64,000 bases of DNA, taken from NCBI RefSeq assembly GCF_030700245.1, contig NZ_JAUYZI010000002.1, positions 224,315 through 288,314 on the forward strand, read 5' to 3'. This document shows positions 1 to 9,423 of this stretch, piece by piece. Made by a program: the position numbers and the translations under genes. The DNA comes from Methylobacterium amylolyticum (GTDB taxonomy: Bacteria > Pseudomonadota > Alphaproteobacteria > Rhizobiales > Beijerinckiaceae). Positions within the stretch are counted from its first letter, which is position 1. Each line of letters opens with the position of its first letter. The notes beneath the pieces are model-generated. The model did not search any database. It was not told where the DNA came from and was given only the letters and a program-made list of their open reading frames with translations.

Positions 1-127
1 CGCTCTTGATCGGAGGTTGGGCCTGAGCGGCGGCAGGGGTGAACGACCCGGTCGCGGTGAGCGCGATCAGAGCGACGGTCGGCGCGATGAGGCCGACGGG
101 CAGTGCGAAGCGGTGGGCGAGGACCAT
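1..127 (-). CDS. Secreted protein, N-terminal fragment (runs off the window)
   Basis: The first 42 codons of a minus-strand gene are present. They begin MVLAHRFALPVGLI, continue through a hydrophobic stretch rich in Ala, Leu and Ile, and end in an AAAQAQ cleavage-like site followed by PPIKS, so the product is very probably exported by Sec. The rest lies outside the window, so no function can be given. The gene points away from the histidine kinase gene downstream at 396-3149, which is on the same strand and ends about 270 bases upstream of this start. A 110-codon minus-strand ORF covering 67-399 overlaps it in another frame and is not supported. Confidence 0.6.
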   Translation of the reverse strand, partial: MVLAHRFALPVGLIAPTVALIALTATGSFTPAAAQAQPPIKS

Positions 128-395
128 CGAGGCTCTCCAGCAGGATCGCCGGATGCGCCGGCGGCGTGACCCGGGCATACGCGTGCACCGACAGGTCCGG
201 CGTGCTGTGGAACACGCGACTTCAGATCTTCCCGTTCCTCCCAACCGCCGGATTCTGCAATCCGCCAGTCTTGGCGCATCTGCCCGCCCTCGCACATGGG
301 CGTCGCGTCGGCGCGCGCGGCCCCCGTTCGGCCATGGTCACGCAACCGCTCCGGGTTTTCCCGGAGGCTCCACCGCTCGAAGGTCGACCGTGTCG

Positions 396-3149
396 TCAAG
401 GCTCGGCGATGAGATCCTTGATGCGCGTGGCGAGCGTCTCCAGCACGAACGGCTTGGTCAGGACCTGCACCCCGGGACGAAGGTAGCCGTTTCCCAGCAC
501 CGCGTTCTCGGCGTAGCCCGTGATGAACAGCACCTTCAGGTCCGGCCGCCGCTCACGGCCGGCATCGGCCATCTGGCGCCCGTTCATGCCGCCAGGCAGC
601 CCGACATCGGTGACCAGCAGATCGATGCGCACGTCCGACTGCAGCACCTTCAGTCCGGCCACGCTGTCGGCCGCCTCGATGGCCGTGTAGCCCAGATCCT
701 CCAGCACCTCGGTGACCAGCATGCGCACCGAGGGCTCGTCGTCCACGATCAGGACCGTCTCGCCCTGACCCGCGCGCTCGACCTCGGCGAGCTTGCGGGC
801 GACGTCGTCCGCGTCGGCCTCGCCGTAGTGGCGCGGCAGGTAGAGGCAGACCGTCGTGCCCTGCGCGAGTTCGGAATAGATCCGCACCTGCCCGCCGGAC
901 TGACGCGCGAAGCCGTAGACCATCGACAGGCCGAGCCCGGTGCCCTCGCCCGTGGGCTTGGTGGTGAAGAAGGGCTCGAACACCTTGCCGATGATGTCCG
1001 GTGCCATGCCGGTACCGGTGTCGGTCACGCAGATGCCGAGGTATTGGCCCGGCGGCAGGTCGTGCTGGCGGGAGCCGACCGCGTCGATCCACGTGTTGGC
1101 CGTCTCGATGGTGATGCGCCCGCCGTCCGGCATGGCGTCGCGCGCGTTGATGCAGAGGTTCAACAGCGCGTTCTCCAACTGGCCCGGGTCGATCAGCGCC
1201 GGCCACAGGCCCGCGAGACCGACGACCTCGAGGTGAATGGCCGGGCCGACCGTGCGCCGGACGAGTTCCTCCATACCCTTGACCAGACGGTTCACGTCGG
1301 TGGGCTTGGGGTCGAGGGTCTGACGCCGGGAGAAGGCGAGCAGGCGATGCGTCAGGGCGGCGGCGCGCTTGGCCGCGCCCTGGGCGACCGTCATGTAGCG
1401 GTCGAGGTCGCCCATTCGCCCCTGCGACATCCGGGTCTGCATCAACTCCAGCGAACCGGAGATGCCGGCCAGGAGATTGTTGAAGTCGTGCGCCAGCCCG
1501 CCCGTGAGCTGGCCCACCGCCTCCATCTTCTGCGACTGCCGCAGAGCCTCCTCGGTCTTGGCCAGCGCCTCGGCCTGCCGCTTGATCGCGGTGACGTCGC
1601 GCACCGAGGAATAGATCAGGCCGTCGCGCGGCACCGCGTTCCAGGACAGCCAGACGTAGCCGCCGTTCTTGTGGCGGTAGCGGTTCTCGAAGGTGAGTTG
1701 AGCCTCGCCGCGCGACAGCCCGCTCGCGGCCCGCACCGTCGGCCCGACGTCGTCGGCATGGACGAAGTCGAGGAACGGCCGCGCCTTCATCTCGTCCTCG
1801 GTCCAGCCGAGCGCCCTCGGCCAAGCCGGGTTGAGACTGACGAAGTAGCCGTCGAAGTTGGCGACGCAGAGCAGGTCCGAGGATGCCTGCCAGACCTGGT
1901 CGCGCTCGGCCGTGCGGGCGGCGACCTGGCGCGCGAGATCGACCTCGGTCTGCTTGCGTGCGGTCACGTCCTGCACGAACACGTGATAGCCGTCGACGCG
2001 CCCGTCCTTCCCGCGGCGCGGCAGGTAGCGGATCTCGGCGATGCGGGCGCGTCCATCCCGGTGTGGCCAGTCCAGCTCGAAGGTGACGGCCTCTCCCGCC
2101 AGCGCCCGCTCCAGGAACGGCTCGCGCGCGGCGTAGGCGTCCGGGCTGAGCAGGTCGCGGACATTCCGGCCGATGACTTGGTCGGGCGGCAGGAAGAACC
2201 AGTCCTCGTAGGCCTTGTTGGCGAAGCGGTAGACGAGATCCGCGCCTATGAAGGCGATGAGCACCGGCAGCGCGTCCGCGATGAGGCGCAGCTCGCGCTC
2301 GCCGGCCTCGGCGCGCTGCTCGACCCTGCGCCGCTCGGTGATGTCGGAGAAGAAGATGGCGACCCGGTTCGCCGCGGGCTCGCCGGTGCGCAGGGCCCGC
2401 ACGTCGAACCAGCGCCCGAACACGTCGGCATAGTGCTCGAAGTGCGCGGGCTCGCCGGTCAGGGCGACGCGGCCGTAGGTGTCGAACCAGTGTCGCTCCA
2501 AGTCGGGGGCGAACTCGCTCACCCACTTGCCGGCGACGTCGGCGCCGGTCTGCCGCACGAAGGCGGGGTTCGCCTCGACGATCCGGTAGTCGACGGCGCG
2601 CGCGCCCTCGAACTTCATCTCGACGATGCAGAACCCGACCTCGATGCTCTCGAACAGGGTCCGGTAGCGCGCCTCGTTCTCGCGCAGGGCCGCCTCCGCC
2701 CGCATCCGTTCGGTGACGTCGTGCCCCTCGACGAAGATGCCGCTGACCGCGCCGTGCCCGTCCGTGATGGGCTGGTAGACGAAGTCGAGGTAGCGCTCGG
2801 TGACCGGCCCTCCCGGCACGGCCTGAGCATCGAATCTGGCCCCCGTCGCCCTGTGCGTCCGGCCGGTTCGGAAGACCGCGTCGAGGAGGTCGACATAACC
2901 CTGGGCCGCCGCCTCCGGCAGGGCCTCGGCCACGGTGCGGCCGGTCACGTCGCGGTCGTCGACGGCCCGCTGGTAGGCGGCGTTGGTCAGCGTGAAGCGA
3001 TGCTCGGGGCCGCTGAGCAGGGCGATGAAGCTCGGGGCCTGCTCGAACATCTGTGCGAGCGAGGCCGAGTGCGCGCGCAGGCGGCGGACCTCGGCGACGA
3101 GTTCCTCGCGGGACAGGGTTTCCACGTCAGGGCTTTGCGGCGCGGGCAT
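396..3149 (-). CDS. Four-PAS hybrid sensor histidine kinase with receiver domain
   Basis: The 917-residue soluble hybrid kinase has no obvious membrane segments, so it probably senses a cytoplasmic signal. Four PAS domains can be traced at about residues 36-145, 160-275, 285-405 and 425-540. They are followed by a HisKA dimerisation domain with the phospho-acceptor His in GGLAHDFNNLLAGI, and a HATPase domain with N-box NLCINARDAMPDGG and G-boxes DTGTGM and GEGTGLGLSMVYG. The C-terminal receiver has VLIVDDEPSVR, the phospho-acceptor Asp in VTDVGLPGG and the conserved Lys in LTKPF. Family members relay phosphate to a separate regulator or act through their own receiver; no partner gene is adjacent. 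The start MPAPQSPDVE is the first ATG of the frame. Confidence 0.9.
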   Translation of the reverse strand: MPAPQSPDVETLSREELVAEVRRLRAHSASLAQMFEQAPSFIALLSGPEHRFTLTNAAYQRAVDDRDVTGRTVAEALPEAAAQGYVDLLDAVFRTGRTHRATGARFDAQAVPGGPVTERYLDFVYQPITDGHGAVSGIFVEGHDVTERMRAEAALRENEARYRTLFESIEVGFCIVEMKFEGARAVDYRIVEANPAFVRQTGADVAGKWVSEFAPDLERHWFDTYGRVALTGEPAHFEHYADVFGRWFDVRALRTGEPAANRVAIFFSDITERRRVEQRAEAGERELRLIADALPVLIAFIGADLVYRFANKAYEDWFFLPPDQVIGRNVRDLLSPDAYAAREPFLERALAGEAVTFELDWPHRDGRARIAEIRYLPRRGKDGRVDGYHVFVQDVTARKQTEVDLARQVAARTAERDQVWQASSDLLCVANFDGYFVSLNPAWPRALGWTEDEMKARPFLDFVHADDVGPTVRAASGLSRGEAQLTFENRYRHKNGGYVWLSWNAVPRDGLIYSSVRDVTAIKRQAEALAKTEEALRQSQKMEAVGQLTGGLAHDFNNLLAGISGSLELMQTRMSQGRMGDLDRYMTVAQGAAKRAAALTHRLLAFSRRQTLDPKPTDVNRLVKGMEELVRRTVGPAIHLEVVGLAGLWPALIDPGQLENALLNLCINARDAMPDGGRITIETANTWIDAVGSRQHDLPPGQYLGICVTDTGTGMAPDIIGKVFEPFFTTKPTGEGTGLGLSMVYGFARQSGGQVRIYSELAQGTTVCLYLPRHYGEADADDVARKLAEVERAGQGETVLIVDDEPSVRMLVTEVLEDLGYTAIEAADSVAGLKVLQSDVRIDLLVTDVGLPGGMNGRQMADAGRERRPDLKVLFITGYAENAVLGNGYLRPGVQVLTKPFVLETLATRIKDLIAEP

Positions 3150-3362
3150 GCGAGGCGGATTATCGCTTGAATGTGTCGCGCGCGAGAGGACCGCAAGCCG
3201 AGCGGGAGACGTCGCCGCGGATGCCGGACCGGATCGCAGGCGACGGCGCGATCGTCGAGGCGTGCCGCGAGGCGTGGACCTGACGGATCGCCCCGCCGGA
3301 CACCGTCACCGCCATCGCGTCGCCGACATGGGCAAACCTGCCAGAGTAAGCCGCCGTCGGTC

Positions 3363-4538
3363 CTACTCCGCGGAGAGCGGCAGGCCGGTCTCGATCAGCC
3401 GCGCCCAGAGCGAGGCGCCGTAGGGGGCGGCGGCGTCGTTGAAGTCGTAGTGCGGGTGGTGGAGGGCGGCGCTGTCGCCGTTGCCGAGGAACATGTAGGC
3501 GCCCGGCCGCCGGCCGAGCATGTAGGAGAAGTCCTCCGCCGCCATCATCGGCGCCACCGCCCGCTCGACCTGTCCCGCGCCGACCAGCGCTTCCGCCACG
3601 CCGGCCATGAAGTCCGTCTCGGACGGGTGGTTCTCGGTGACGGGGTAGCTCATCCCGAACGCCACGGTGCCGGCCGCCCCGAAGCCCCGCGCTACCTCGC
3701 TCACCAGGGTGGCGATGCGGTCCTTGACCAGGGCGCGCACGTCCTCGGACAGGGTCCGCATGGTGCCGCGCAGGGTCACGGTCTGCGGCAGCACGTTGAA
3801 CGCCTCGCCCGCCTCCAGCGCGCAGACCGAGACGACGGCCGATTGCAGCGGGTCGAGGTTGCGGGCGACGATCCCCTGGAGCGCGAGGATCACGTGGCTC
3901 GCCACCAGCACGCTGTCGACGGCGGCCTGCGGCAGCGCCGCGTGGCCGCCGCGGCCCTCGATCGTGATCGTGAACCGGTCGGTCGAGGCCATGATCGGGC
4001 CGGGGCGGATGGCGAAGGTGCCGAGCGCCTGCCCCGGGATGTTGTGCATCCCGTAGACCGCCTCGATCCCGAACCGCTCCATCAGGCCGTCCTCGACCAT
4101 CGCCTCGCCCCCGCCCCCGCCCTCCTCCGCCGGCTGGAAGATCAGCACCGCGGCGCCGTCGAAGGCGCGGGTCTCCGCGAGGTACTTGGCGGCGCCGAGC
4201 AGCATCGCCGTGTGCCCGTCGTGGCCGCAGGCGTGCATCCGGCCGGGCACGGTCGAGCGGTAGGGCAGGTCGCGCACCTCCTGGATCGGCAGGGCGTCCA
4301 TGTCGGCCCGCAGGCCGATCGCCCGGTTCGAGCGCGTGCCGCGCCCCCGGACAACCCCGACCACGCCGGTGCGGCCGACCCCGGTGACGACGGCGTCGCA
4401 GCCGAAGTCGCGCAGCCGGTCCGCCACGAATCCGGCGGTGCGCTCCACGGCGTAGAGGAGTTCCGGGTGGGCGTGCAGGTCATGCCGCCACGCGGCCATC
4501 TCGGGGGCCAGCGCCTGGATGCGCGCGACGACGGGCAT
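3363..4538 (-). CDS. M20 family amidohydrolase (hippurate/N-acyl amino acid hydrolase type)
   Basis: A 391-residue metallo-amidohydrolase of the M20D type, which cleaves N-acyl groups from amino acids (hippurate or IAA-conjugate hydrolases). Visible hallmarks are RHDLHAHPEL near the N-terminus, the metal ligands in HACGHDGHTAMLLGAA, the catalytic/metal Glu pair in FQPAEEGGGGGEAM and the later MHNIPG motif. The frame stays open upstream to 4787, but those codons overlap the methyltransferase gene and read as Arg/Ser-rich shadow, so I place the start at MPVVARIQAL. It follows the methyltransferase gene on the same strand after about 80 bases. The substrate cannot be read from sequence. Confidence 0.9.
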   Translation of the reverse strand: MPVVARIQALAPEMAAWRHDLHAHPELLYAVERTAGFVADRLRDFGCDAVVTGVGRTGVVGVVRGRGTRSNRAIGLRADMDALPIQEVRDLPYRSTVPGRMHACGHDGHTAMLLGAAKYLAETRAFDGAAVLIFQPAEEGGGGGEAMVEDGLMERFGIEAVYGMHNIPGQALGTFAIRPGPIMASTDRFTITIEGRGGHAALPQAAVDSVLVASHVILALQGIVARNLDPLQSAVVSVCALEAGEAFNVLPQTVTLRGTMRTLSEDVRALVKDRIATLVSEVARGFGAAGTVAFGMSYPVTENHPSETDFMAGVAEALVGAGQVERAVAPMMAAEDFSYMLGRRPGAYMFLGNGDSAALHHPHYDFNDAAAPYGASLWARLIETGLPLSAE

Positions 4539-4617
4539 GCTCTCGGGACTCTCGCGGCCTTGAGGTTCGGCCGGTCCAGCAAAGCCGGGGCCAGCGGGCC
4601 CGTCAACGCCGCGTCGT

Positions 4618-6084
4618 TCAGAACAGCAGGCCCTGATCGACGCGCTCCTGCCGCCGGGGCCGCTGGAAGGTCGTGCCCCCGTGCTGGAACGGCGGCGCGT
4701 CGAACGCCCGCCCGTCCAGGAGCTGCTCCACCGTCCGGATCTGCAGGCGCGGATGCGCGCCCCACGGCGACACGTAGAAGCCCGCATCCGCCGCCTCGCG
4801 CTGCATCGGCCTGGTGATCGGCTCCAGGGTGACGAGCCAGCCCATCGCCGCCTTCTCCCGCTGCACGGCGCCGGCGAGGTCGCGGACGTCGCCCGCGTCC
4901 ACGCCCCCGGACTTGACCGAGATGAGCACGCGCCGGTGCTCGCTGCCCGGGCCGCCCTCCTGGAACGTCATCTGCCCGTCGATGCCGCGGTCCGGCCCCC
5001 GGCCCTTGGCCGACTTGCGCGCGCCCACCAGCCCGAGGGCCCAGTGCTCGAACTGGTGCCGATCCTCGCCCGCGAGCTGGCACGCGTCGACGAGCGTCGT
5101 CGGCTCGCCGACGACCCGGTAGTCGCGCCCCGATTCGAGCCCGAAACCGTGCAGGAGGCGGTACTTGATCAGGTTGACCGCCAGATGCGTGATGTCGATG
5201 CCGATCCACTGCCGCCCGAGATGCTGGGCGGCCGCGACCGCCGTCCCGCAGCCGCAGAACGGGTCGAGCACGACGTCGCCGGGCCGGCTGCTGGCCTCGA
5301 TGATCCGCTCCAGCAGGGCCTGCGGCTTCTGGGTCGGGTAGCCCATCCGCTGGGTCCGGTCCGCCGGCTGGAGGCAGGGGATGCGCCAGACGTTGTCGAC
5401 GGTCCGGTCCTCCTTGAGCCGGTAGATCAGGTTGCCCTCCGCGTCGCGGGCGTTCACGATCCGGCCGTCGACCTTCTTGCGCGCGAGCTGCCGCACCGGC
5501 GCGTCGCGCATCTCCCGGATCTGCTGATAGGTGAAGTCCGTCCTCACGTCCTTCACGTAGAACAGCAGCGTGTCCGTCGCCCGGGGAAACAGCCGCTTCC
5601 GGCTGTCGTGCATCTTGTTGTAGTAGTGCCAGTACAGCTCGTTGCGGAAGTTCTCCGGCCCGAACACGGCGTCCATCAGCAGCCGGAGATGCGCGCCGGC
5701 GGTGGCGTCGCAGTGGAGATAGATCGAGCCCGTGTCCTTCAGGACCCGGCGCAGCTCGACGAGGCGGGGCGCCATCATCGAGAGGTAGGCCAGCATCGGC
5801 GTGCCGCCGAGCATCTGGCGGAAGGCTTCGAGGGTGTAGCCGACCGCACCGCCCGCGTTGACCGTCCGGTCGTAGGACAGGGCCGCGGCGATGTCCCAGT
5901 CCCAGGTGTCCTCGAACGCCCTGATCTGGGCGGCCGCCTTCGAGCCGTCCTTCTCCTCGAACAGGATGTTGTAGTCGCGTCCGCTCTGGAACGGCGGGTC
6001 GAGGTAGACGAGGTCGACCGACTCGGTCGGGACATGGCGCAGCAGGATGTCGAGGTTGTCGCCGTAGTACAGCACGCTCGGCAT
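4618..6084 (-). CDS. Site-specific DNA methyltransferase fused to an Mrr-like nuclease-type domain
   Basis: A 488-residue protein. Residues 1 to about 300 form an N6-adenine/N4-cytosine DNA methyltransferase of the beta-like order: catalytic motif LDPPF at about residue 32 comes first, and the SAM-binding motif VLDPFCGCGTAVAAA at about 265 comes late. The C-terminal region, about 345-430, has GPDRGIDGQ followed by RRVLISVKSGG and a short helix, a pattern resembling Mrr/PD-(D/E)xK restriction domains, with Ser where Asp, Glu or Gln is usual before x-Lys. This suggests a methylase carrying a substrate-recognition or nuclease-derived tail. No separate restriction or specificity gene is next to it. 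Nuclease activity is uncertain; methyltransferase identity is firm. Confidence 0.85.
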   Translation of the reverse strand: MPSVLYYGDNLDILLRHVPTESVDLVYLDPPFQSGRDYNILFEEKDGSKAAAQIRAFEDTWDWDIAAALSYDRTVNAGGAVGYTLEAFRQMLGGTPMLAYLSMMAPRLVELRRVLKDTGSIYLHCDATAGAHLRLLMDAVFGPENFRNELYWHYYNKMHDSRKRLFPRATDTLLFYVKDVRTDFTYQQIREMRDAPVRQLARKKVDGRIVNARDAEGNLIYRLKEDRTVDNVWRIPCLQPADRTQRMGYPTQKPQALLERIIEASSRPGDVVLDPFCGCGTAVAAAQHLGRQWIGIDITHLAVNLIKYRLLHGFGLESGRDYRVVGEPTTLVDACQLAGEDRHQFEHWALGLVGARKSAKGRGPDRGIDGQMTFQEGGPGSEHRRVLISVKSGGVDAGDVRDLAGAVQREKAAMGWLVTLEPITRPMQREAADAGFYVSPWGAHPRLQIRTVEQLLDGRAFDAPPFQHGGTTFQRPRRQERVDQGLLF

Positions 6085-6417
6085 GCACGGCCTCTCCGAC
6101 GCGCCGACGGGCGCGGCCGATCGTTCGCCCTCTCGGATCGCCCGGCGGCCGGGAAGCCGGCTCCGGGATGTCCCGGAGACCGGTCTCGACCCCGAAGCGC
6201 GGTCGCCCGACGGACCCGCCTTAAGGTCAGGTCATACAAACCTCAGGTTATGATCCCGTCAAGAGCGCGCGGCCTGCGTCCTGCACCTAGCGCAGCGCTG
6301 AGGGCCGTTTTGGACCATGATTTCCTGCACATCGTGAATCGGCGGCTACGGACCCGTCCAGACTCGACCGTTCGCCCTCGTAAACCTGAGGTATGAAACA
6401 GGCGAGCCGATGCCCGC
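6085..6417. promoter_or_regulatory. Gene-free spacer with two inverted AACCTGAGGT boxes
   Basis: This 333-base spacer lies between the methyltransferase start and the cueR stop. It holds two near-identical odd-centred palindromes in opposite orientation, 146 bases apart: AAACCTCAGGTTATGA at 6238-6253 and AAACCTGAGGTATGA at 6383-6397. A half copy, GGTCAGGTCATAC, lies just before the first. They look like binding sites of a dimeric regulator acting on the methyltransferase promoter. The regulator is unknown, and the distance to cueR's own promoter (upstream of copA) argues against CueR. No coding sequence is convincing here. Confidence 0.4.
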
Positions 6418-6858
6418 TCACAGGTCCCGGCGCCGCGGCACGGCCCGGGGCGGATCGTCGGCGGCGAGGTCGTCGAGGATCGGGCAGTCCGGCCGCGCGT
6501 CGCCGCAGCAGGCGTCCGCGAGGTGCTCCAGGGTGCGGGCCATGGCCTCCAGCGCGTCGATGCGGCGGCGCAGGTCGGCGATCTGCGCCTGGGCGATGGC
6601 CTTCACCCCCGCGCTCGGGCGCGCCCGGTCCCGCCACAGGGCCAGCAGGTCGGCGATCGTCTCGACGCCGAAGCCGAGGTCGCGGGCCCGGCGGACGAAC
6701 CGCAGGGTGTGGAGGTCGGCCGGGCCGTAGTGCCGGTAGCCGGCCTCCGTGCGCGCGGCCGGCGGCAGCAGGCCGCGCGCCTCGTACCAGCGGATCATCT
6801 TGGCCGAGACACCGGTGCGCCGCGCCGCCTCGCCGATGGTGACGAGATCCGCGCTCAT
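6418..6858 (-). CDS. cueR: MerR-family copper-responsive regulator CueR/HmrR
   Basis: A 146-residue MerR regulator. The N-terminal winged helix reads [20 protein letters not shown] and continues with the typical [23 protein letters not shown] dimerisation helix follows, and the C-terminal loop CCGDARPDC matches the two-Cys Cu(I) loop of CueR-type proteins. These proteins bend a promoter with a 19-bp spacer and activate it when Cu(I) is bound. Its ATG overlaps the copA stop codon (ATGA), so it is translationally coupled as the second gene of copA-cueR, and the operator upstream of copA gives it feedback on its own expression. The short His-poor tail argues against zinc or cadmium sensors. Confidence 0.9.
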   Translation of the reverse strand: MSADLVTIGEAARRTGVSAKMIRWYEARGLLPPAARTEAGYRHYGPADLHTLRFVRRARDLGFGVETIADLLALWRDRARPSAGVKAIAQAQIADLRRRIDALEAMARTLEHLADACCGDARPDCPILDDLAADDPPRAVPRRRDL

Positions 6859-9365
6859 GCCGCCCCTCCGGCCAGCGTCGGCGCCCCGTCCGCCGCGGGC
6901 CGGCGCCCGCCCCGCGCCCGCAGGCGCAGGGCGTTGCCGAGCACGAACACGCTGGAGAAGGCCATGGCGCCGGCCGCGAGCACCGGCGACAGGGCCGGCC
7001 CACCGAACGGCACGAGGATGCCGGCGGCCACCGGGATCAGCGCGACGTTGTAGGCGAAGGCCCAGAACAGGTTCTGATGGATGTTGGCCATCACCGCGCG
7101 GGACAGGTCGAGGGCCTCCACCAGGGCGCCGGGCGAGCCCGACATCAGCACCACGTCGGCGCTCTCCACCGCGATGTCGGTGCCGGTGCCGATCGCCAGC
7201 CCGACATCGGCCTCGGCCAGCGCCGGCGCGTCGTTGATGCCGTCGCCGACGAAGGCCACCGGCCCGTGCGCCGCGCGGAGTTTCTTCACGATCTCGGCCT
7301 TGCCACCGGGCAGGACGCCCGCCTCGACCGCGTCGATGCCGAGGCCTTCCGCGACGTGGGCGGCCGCGACGGGATCGTCGCCCGTCACCATCACGACCGC
7401 GAGACCGCGCGCCCTTAGGGCCGCCACCGCGTCTCGGGCGCCGTCCTTGGCCGGGTCGGCGACCGCGAGCAGCGCCGCGTGGCGGCCATCGAGGGCGAGG
7501 TGGACGGGGCTCCGCCCATCGGCCGCCAGACGCTCGGCCCGGGCGAGCAGATCGGGATCGCCCGCGATCCCGAGCCGGTCGAGGTAGCGCGGCGCGCCGA
7601 CCGCGACCGTCCGGCCCGACACCCGGCCGGAGACGCCGAAGCCGTCGACCGCCTCGAAATCCTCCGCCTCGGCCACGTCGAGGCCGCGCCCGCGCGCCGC
7701 CGCGACGATCGCGGCCGCGATCGGGTGCTCTGAGCGCGCCTCGACCGCCGCGGCGAGCGCCAGCGCCTCCGGCTCCTCAGCGCCCGAAGTCCCGAAAAAA
7801 TCGGTGAGGCGGGGGCGGCCCTCGGTCAGGGTGCCGGTCTTGTCGAGGGCGACCGCCCGCACGTCGCGCAGCGCCTGGAGGGCGGTGCCGTCGCGGAACA
7901 GCACGCCGAGCCCCGCGGCCCGCCCGGTCCCGACCACCAGGGCTGTCGGCGTGGCGAGCCCCATGGCGCAGGGGCAGGCGATGATCAGCACCGCCACCGC
8001 GTGGACCAGCGCCGGCCCGAGCGCGGGAGCCGGGGCCAGGACGAGCCACGCGCCGAAGGTGAGGAGCGCCGCGGCGATCACCGCGGGCACGAAGCGGCCG
8101 GTGACGCGGTCGACCAGCGCCTGGATCGGCAGCTTGCCGCCCTGCGCCCGCTCGACCAGCGCCGCGATCTGGGCGAGCACGGTGGCCTCGCCCACCGCCT
8201 CGACCCGGATGTCGAGGCCGCCGCGGCCGTTGAGCGTGCCGCCGACGACGCGCGCGCCCGCGGCCTTGCGCACCGGCGCGGGCTCGCCCGTCACCATGCT
8301 CTCGTCCACGTGGCTGCCCCCCGCGACCACGACCCCGTCGGCGGCCACCCGCTCGCCGGGGCGCACCCGCACCACGTCCCCGGTCCGGAGCGCGGCGAGC
8401 GGCACCTCGGCCTCGGCGCCATCGCGGAGCACGCGGGCGGTCTTGGGCGTCAGGTCCATCAGCCGGGTGATCGCCTCCCCGGTCCGGCCGCGGGCGCGCG
8501 CTTCGAGGGTGCGCCCGAGCAGGATCAGGGTGACGATCAGGACGCTCGCCTCGAAATAGAGATGCGCCGCCCCCGCGGGCAGGAGGCCGGGCGCCAGCGC
8601 CGAGACCAGGGAGTAGAGGTAGGCCGCCCCGGCGCCCAGCGCGACGAGGGCGTTCATGTCCGGGTGGCCGCGCAGCAGGCCGGGGATCCCGCGCAGGAAG
8701 AACCGGCGGCCGGGCCCGGCGAGCACCAGCGTCGCCAGCCCCGCCTGGACGAGGGCGGAGACCGGGCCGTGCAGCGCCGGCAGCAGGTGGCCGGCGACGT
8801 GGCCGCCCATGTCGAGGGCGACGACGGGGGCCGAGAGCAGCGCGGCGATGACGAGGTCGCGGCGCAGCACCCGCGCCTCCGCCGCCTGCCGGGCCGCCGG
8901 GTCGGGCGCGGACGCCGCCTCGAACGGCTTGGCCGGGTAGCCCGCAATCTCCGAAGCGGCGGCGAGGTCCCGGACCGCGACGACGCCCTCGGGGTGGCGC
9001 ACCGTCGCGCGGCCGGTGGCGAGGTTGACGCTCGCGCCCGTCACCCCCGGCACGGCGGCGAGCGCCCGCTCGACGCGCCCCACGCAGCTCGCGCAGGACA
9101 TCCCGTCCACCGCGAGCACGGTCTGCGCCTCGGGCAGGGGATAGCCGGCCTCATCGAGCGCCGCGGCGACTTCGGCCGGGCCGGCGGGACCGCCGAGGAC
9201 GAGGCCGGCGCGGCCGGTGGCGAGGTTGACCGACACGTCGCGCGCCCCGGGCAGGGCGCGCAGCGCGCGCTCGACGCGTCCCACGCAGCTCGCGCAGGAC
9301 ATGCCCGTGACGGGGAGGCTGAGCGGGATGGGATTTCCCGCGGCGGGTTCGGCGGATGCGGTCAT
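6855..9365 (-). CDS. copA: Cu(I)-exporting P1B-type ATPase
   Basis: An 836-residue heavy-metal ATPase that pumps Cu(I) out of the cytoplasm. Two N-terminal HMA domains each carry GMSCASC, at about residues 21-27 and 88-94. They are followed by eight predicted membrane segments, the actuator motif TGEPAPV, the transport-site CPC in [12 protein letters not shown], the phosphorylated Asp in DKTGTLTEG, the SEHP nucleotide motif and [10 protein letters not shown]. The CPC and paired CxxC fit copper rather than zinc. The frame is open to 9593, but the upstream part crosses the CueR operator and reads into phoR, so I take [10 protein letters not shown] at 9365, which gives the usual family length. 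It is regulated by the CueR site directly upstream. Confidence 0.95.
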   Translation of the reverse strand: MTASAEPAAGNPIPLSLPVTGMSCASCVGRVERALRALPGARDVSVNLATGRAGLVLGGPAGPAEVAAALDEAGYPLPEAQTVLAVDGMSCASCVGRVERALAAVPGVTGASVNLATGRATVRHPEGVVAVRDLAAASEIAGYPAKPFEAASAPDPAARQAAEARVLRRDLVIAALLSAPVVALDMGGHVAGHLLPALHGPVSALVQAGLATLVLAGPGRRFFLRGIPGLLRGHPDMNALVALGAGAAYLYSLVSALAPGLLPAGAAHLYFEASVLIVTLILLGRTLEARARGRTGEAITRLMDLTPKTARVLRDGAEAEVPLAALRTGDVVRVRPGERVAADGVVVAGGSHVDESMVTGEPAPVRKAAGARVVGGTLNGRGGLDIRVEAVGEATVLAQIAALVERAQGGKLPIQALVDRVTGRFVPAVIAAALLTFGAWLVLAPAPALGPALVHAVAVLIIACPCAMGLATPTALVVGTGRAAGLGVLFRDGTALQALRDVRAVALDKTGTLTEGRPRLTDFFGTSGAEEPEALALAAAVEARSEHPIAAAIVAAARGRGLDVAEAEDFEAVDGFGVSGRVSGRTVAVGAPRYLDRLGIAGDPDLLARAERLAADGRSPVHLALDGRHAALLAVADPAKDGARDAVAALRARGLAVVMVTGDDPVAAAHVAEGLGIDAVEAGVLPGGKAEIVKKLRAAHGPVAFVGDGINDAPALAEADVGLAIGTGTDIAVESADVVLMSGSPGALVEALDLSRAVMANIHQNLFWAFAYNVALIPVAAGILVPFGGPALSPVLAAGAMAFSSVFVLGNALRLRARGGRRPAADGAPTLAGGAA

Positions 9366-9372
9366 GTCCGCG

Positions 9373-9403
9373 GATGTGGGGCTTCCCATCGTGGGAAGGT
9401 CAA
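9373..9403 (-). promoter_or_regulatory. CueR-type operator/promoter of copA-cueR
   Basis: On the minus strand a -35 hexamer TTGACC (9403-9398) abuts the perfect 7+7 palindrome CTTCCCA-CGA-TGGGAAG (9398-9382), and a weak -10 CACATC lies at 9378-9373, giving the long 19-bp spacer typical of MerR-family promoters. The palindrome matches the known CueR/HmrR box pattern (ACCTTCC...GGAAG). The copA ATG at 9365 lies only 7-8 bases past the -10, so the transcript is predicted to have little or no leader. Confidence 0.85.
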
Positions 9404-9423
9404 GGGTCGCGGCGCGTCGGCAC

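Noticed and set aside
39..3170. A 1043-codon plus-strand ORF opposite the hybrid kinase gene
   Set aside because: It is Arg/His/Gln/Gly-rich with no recognisable motif, whereas the minus strand encodes a clear four-PAS kinase. Long antisense frames are expected at this GC content.
4618..6084. CcrM-type cell-cycle methyltransferase
   Set aside because: The N-terminal context and the Mrr-like tail differ from CcrM, which has a short conserved C-terminal extension and no nuclease-like domain.
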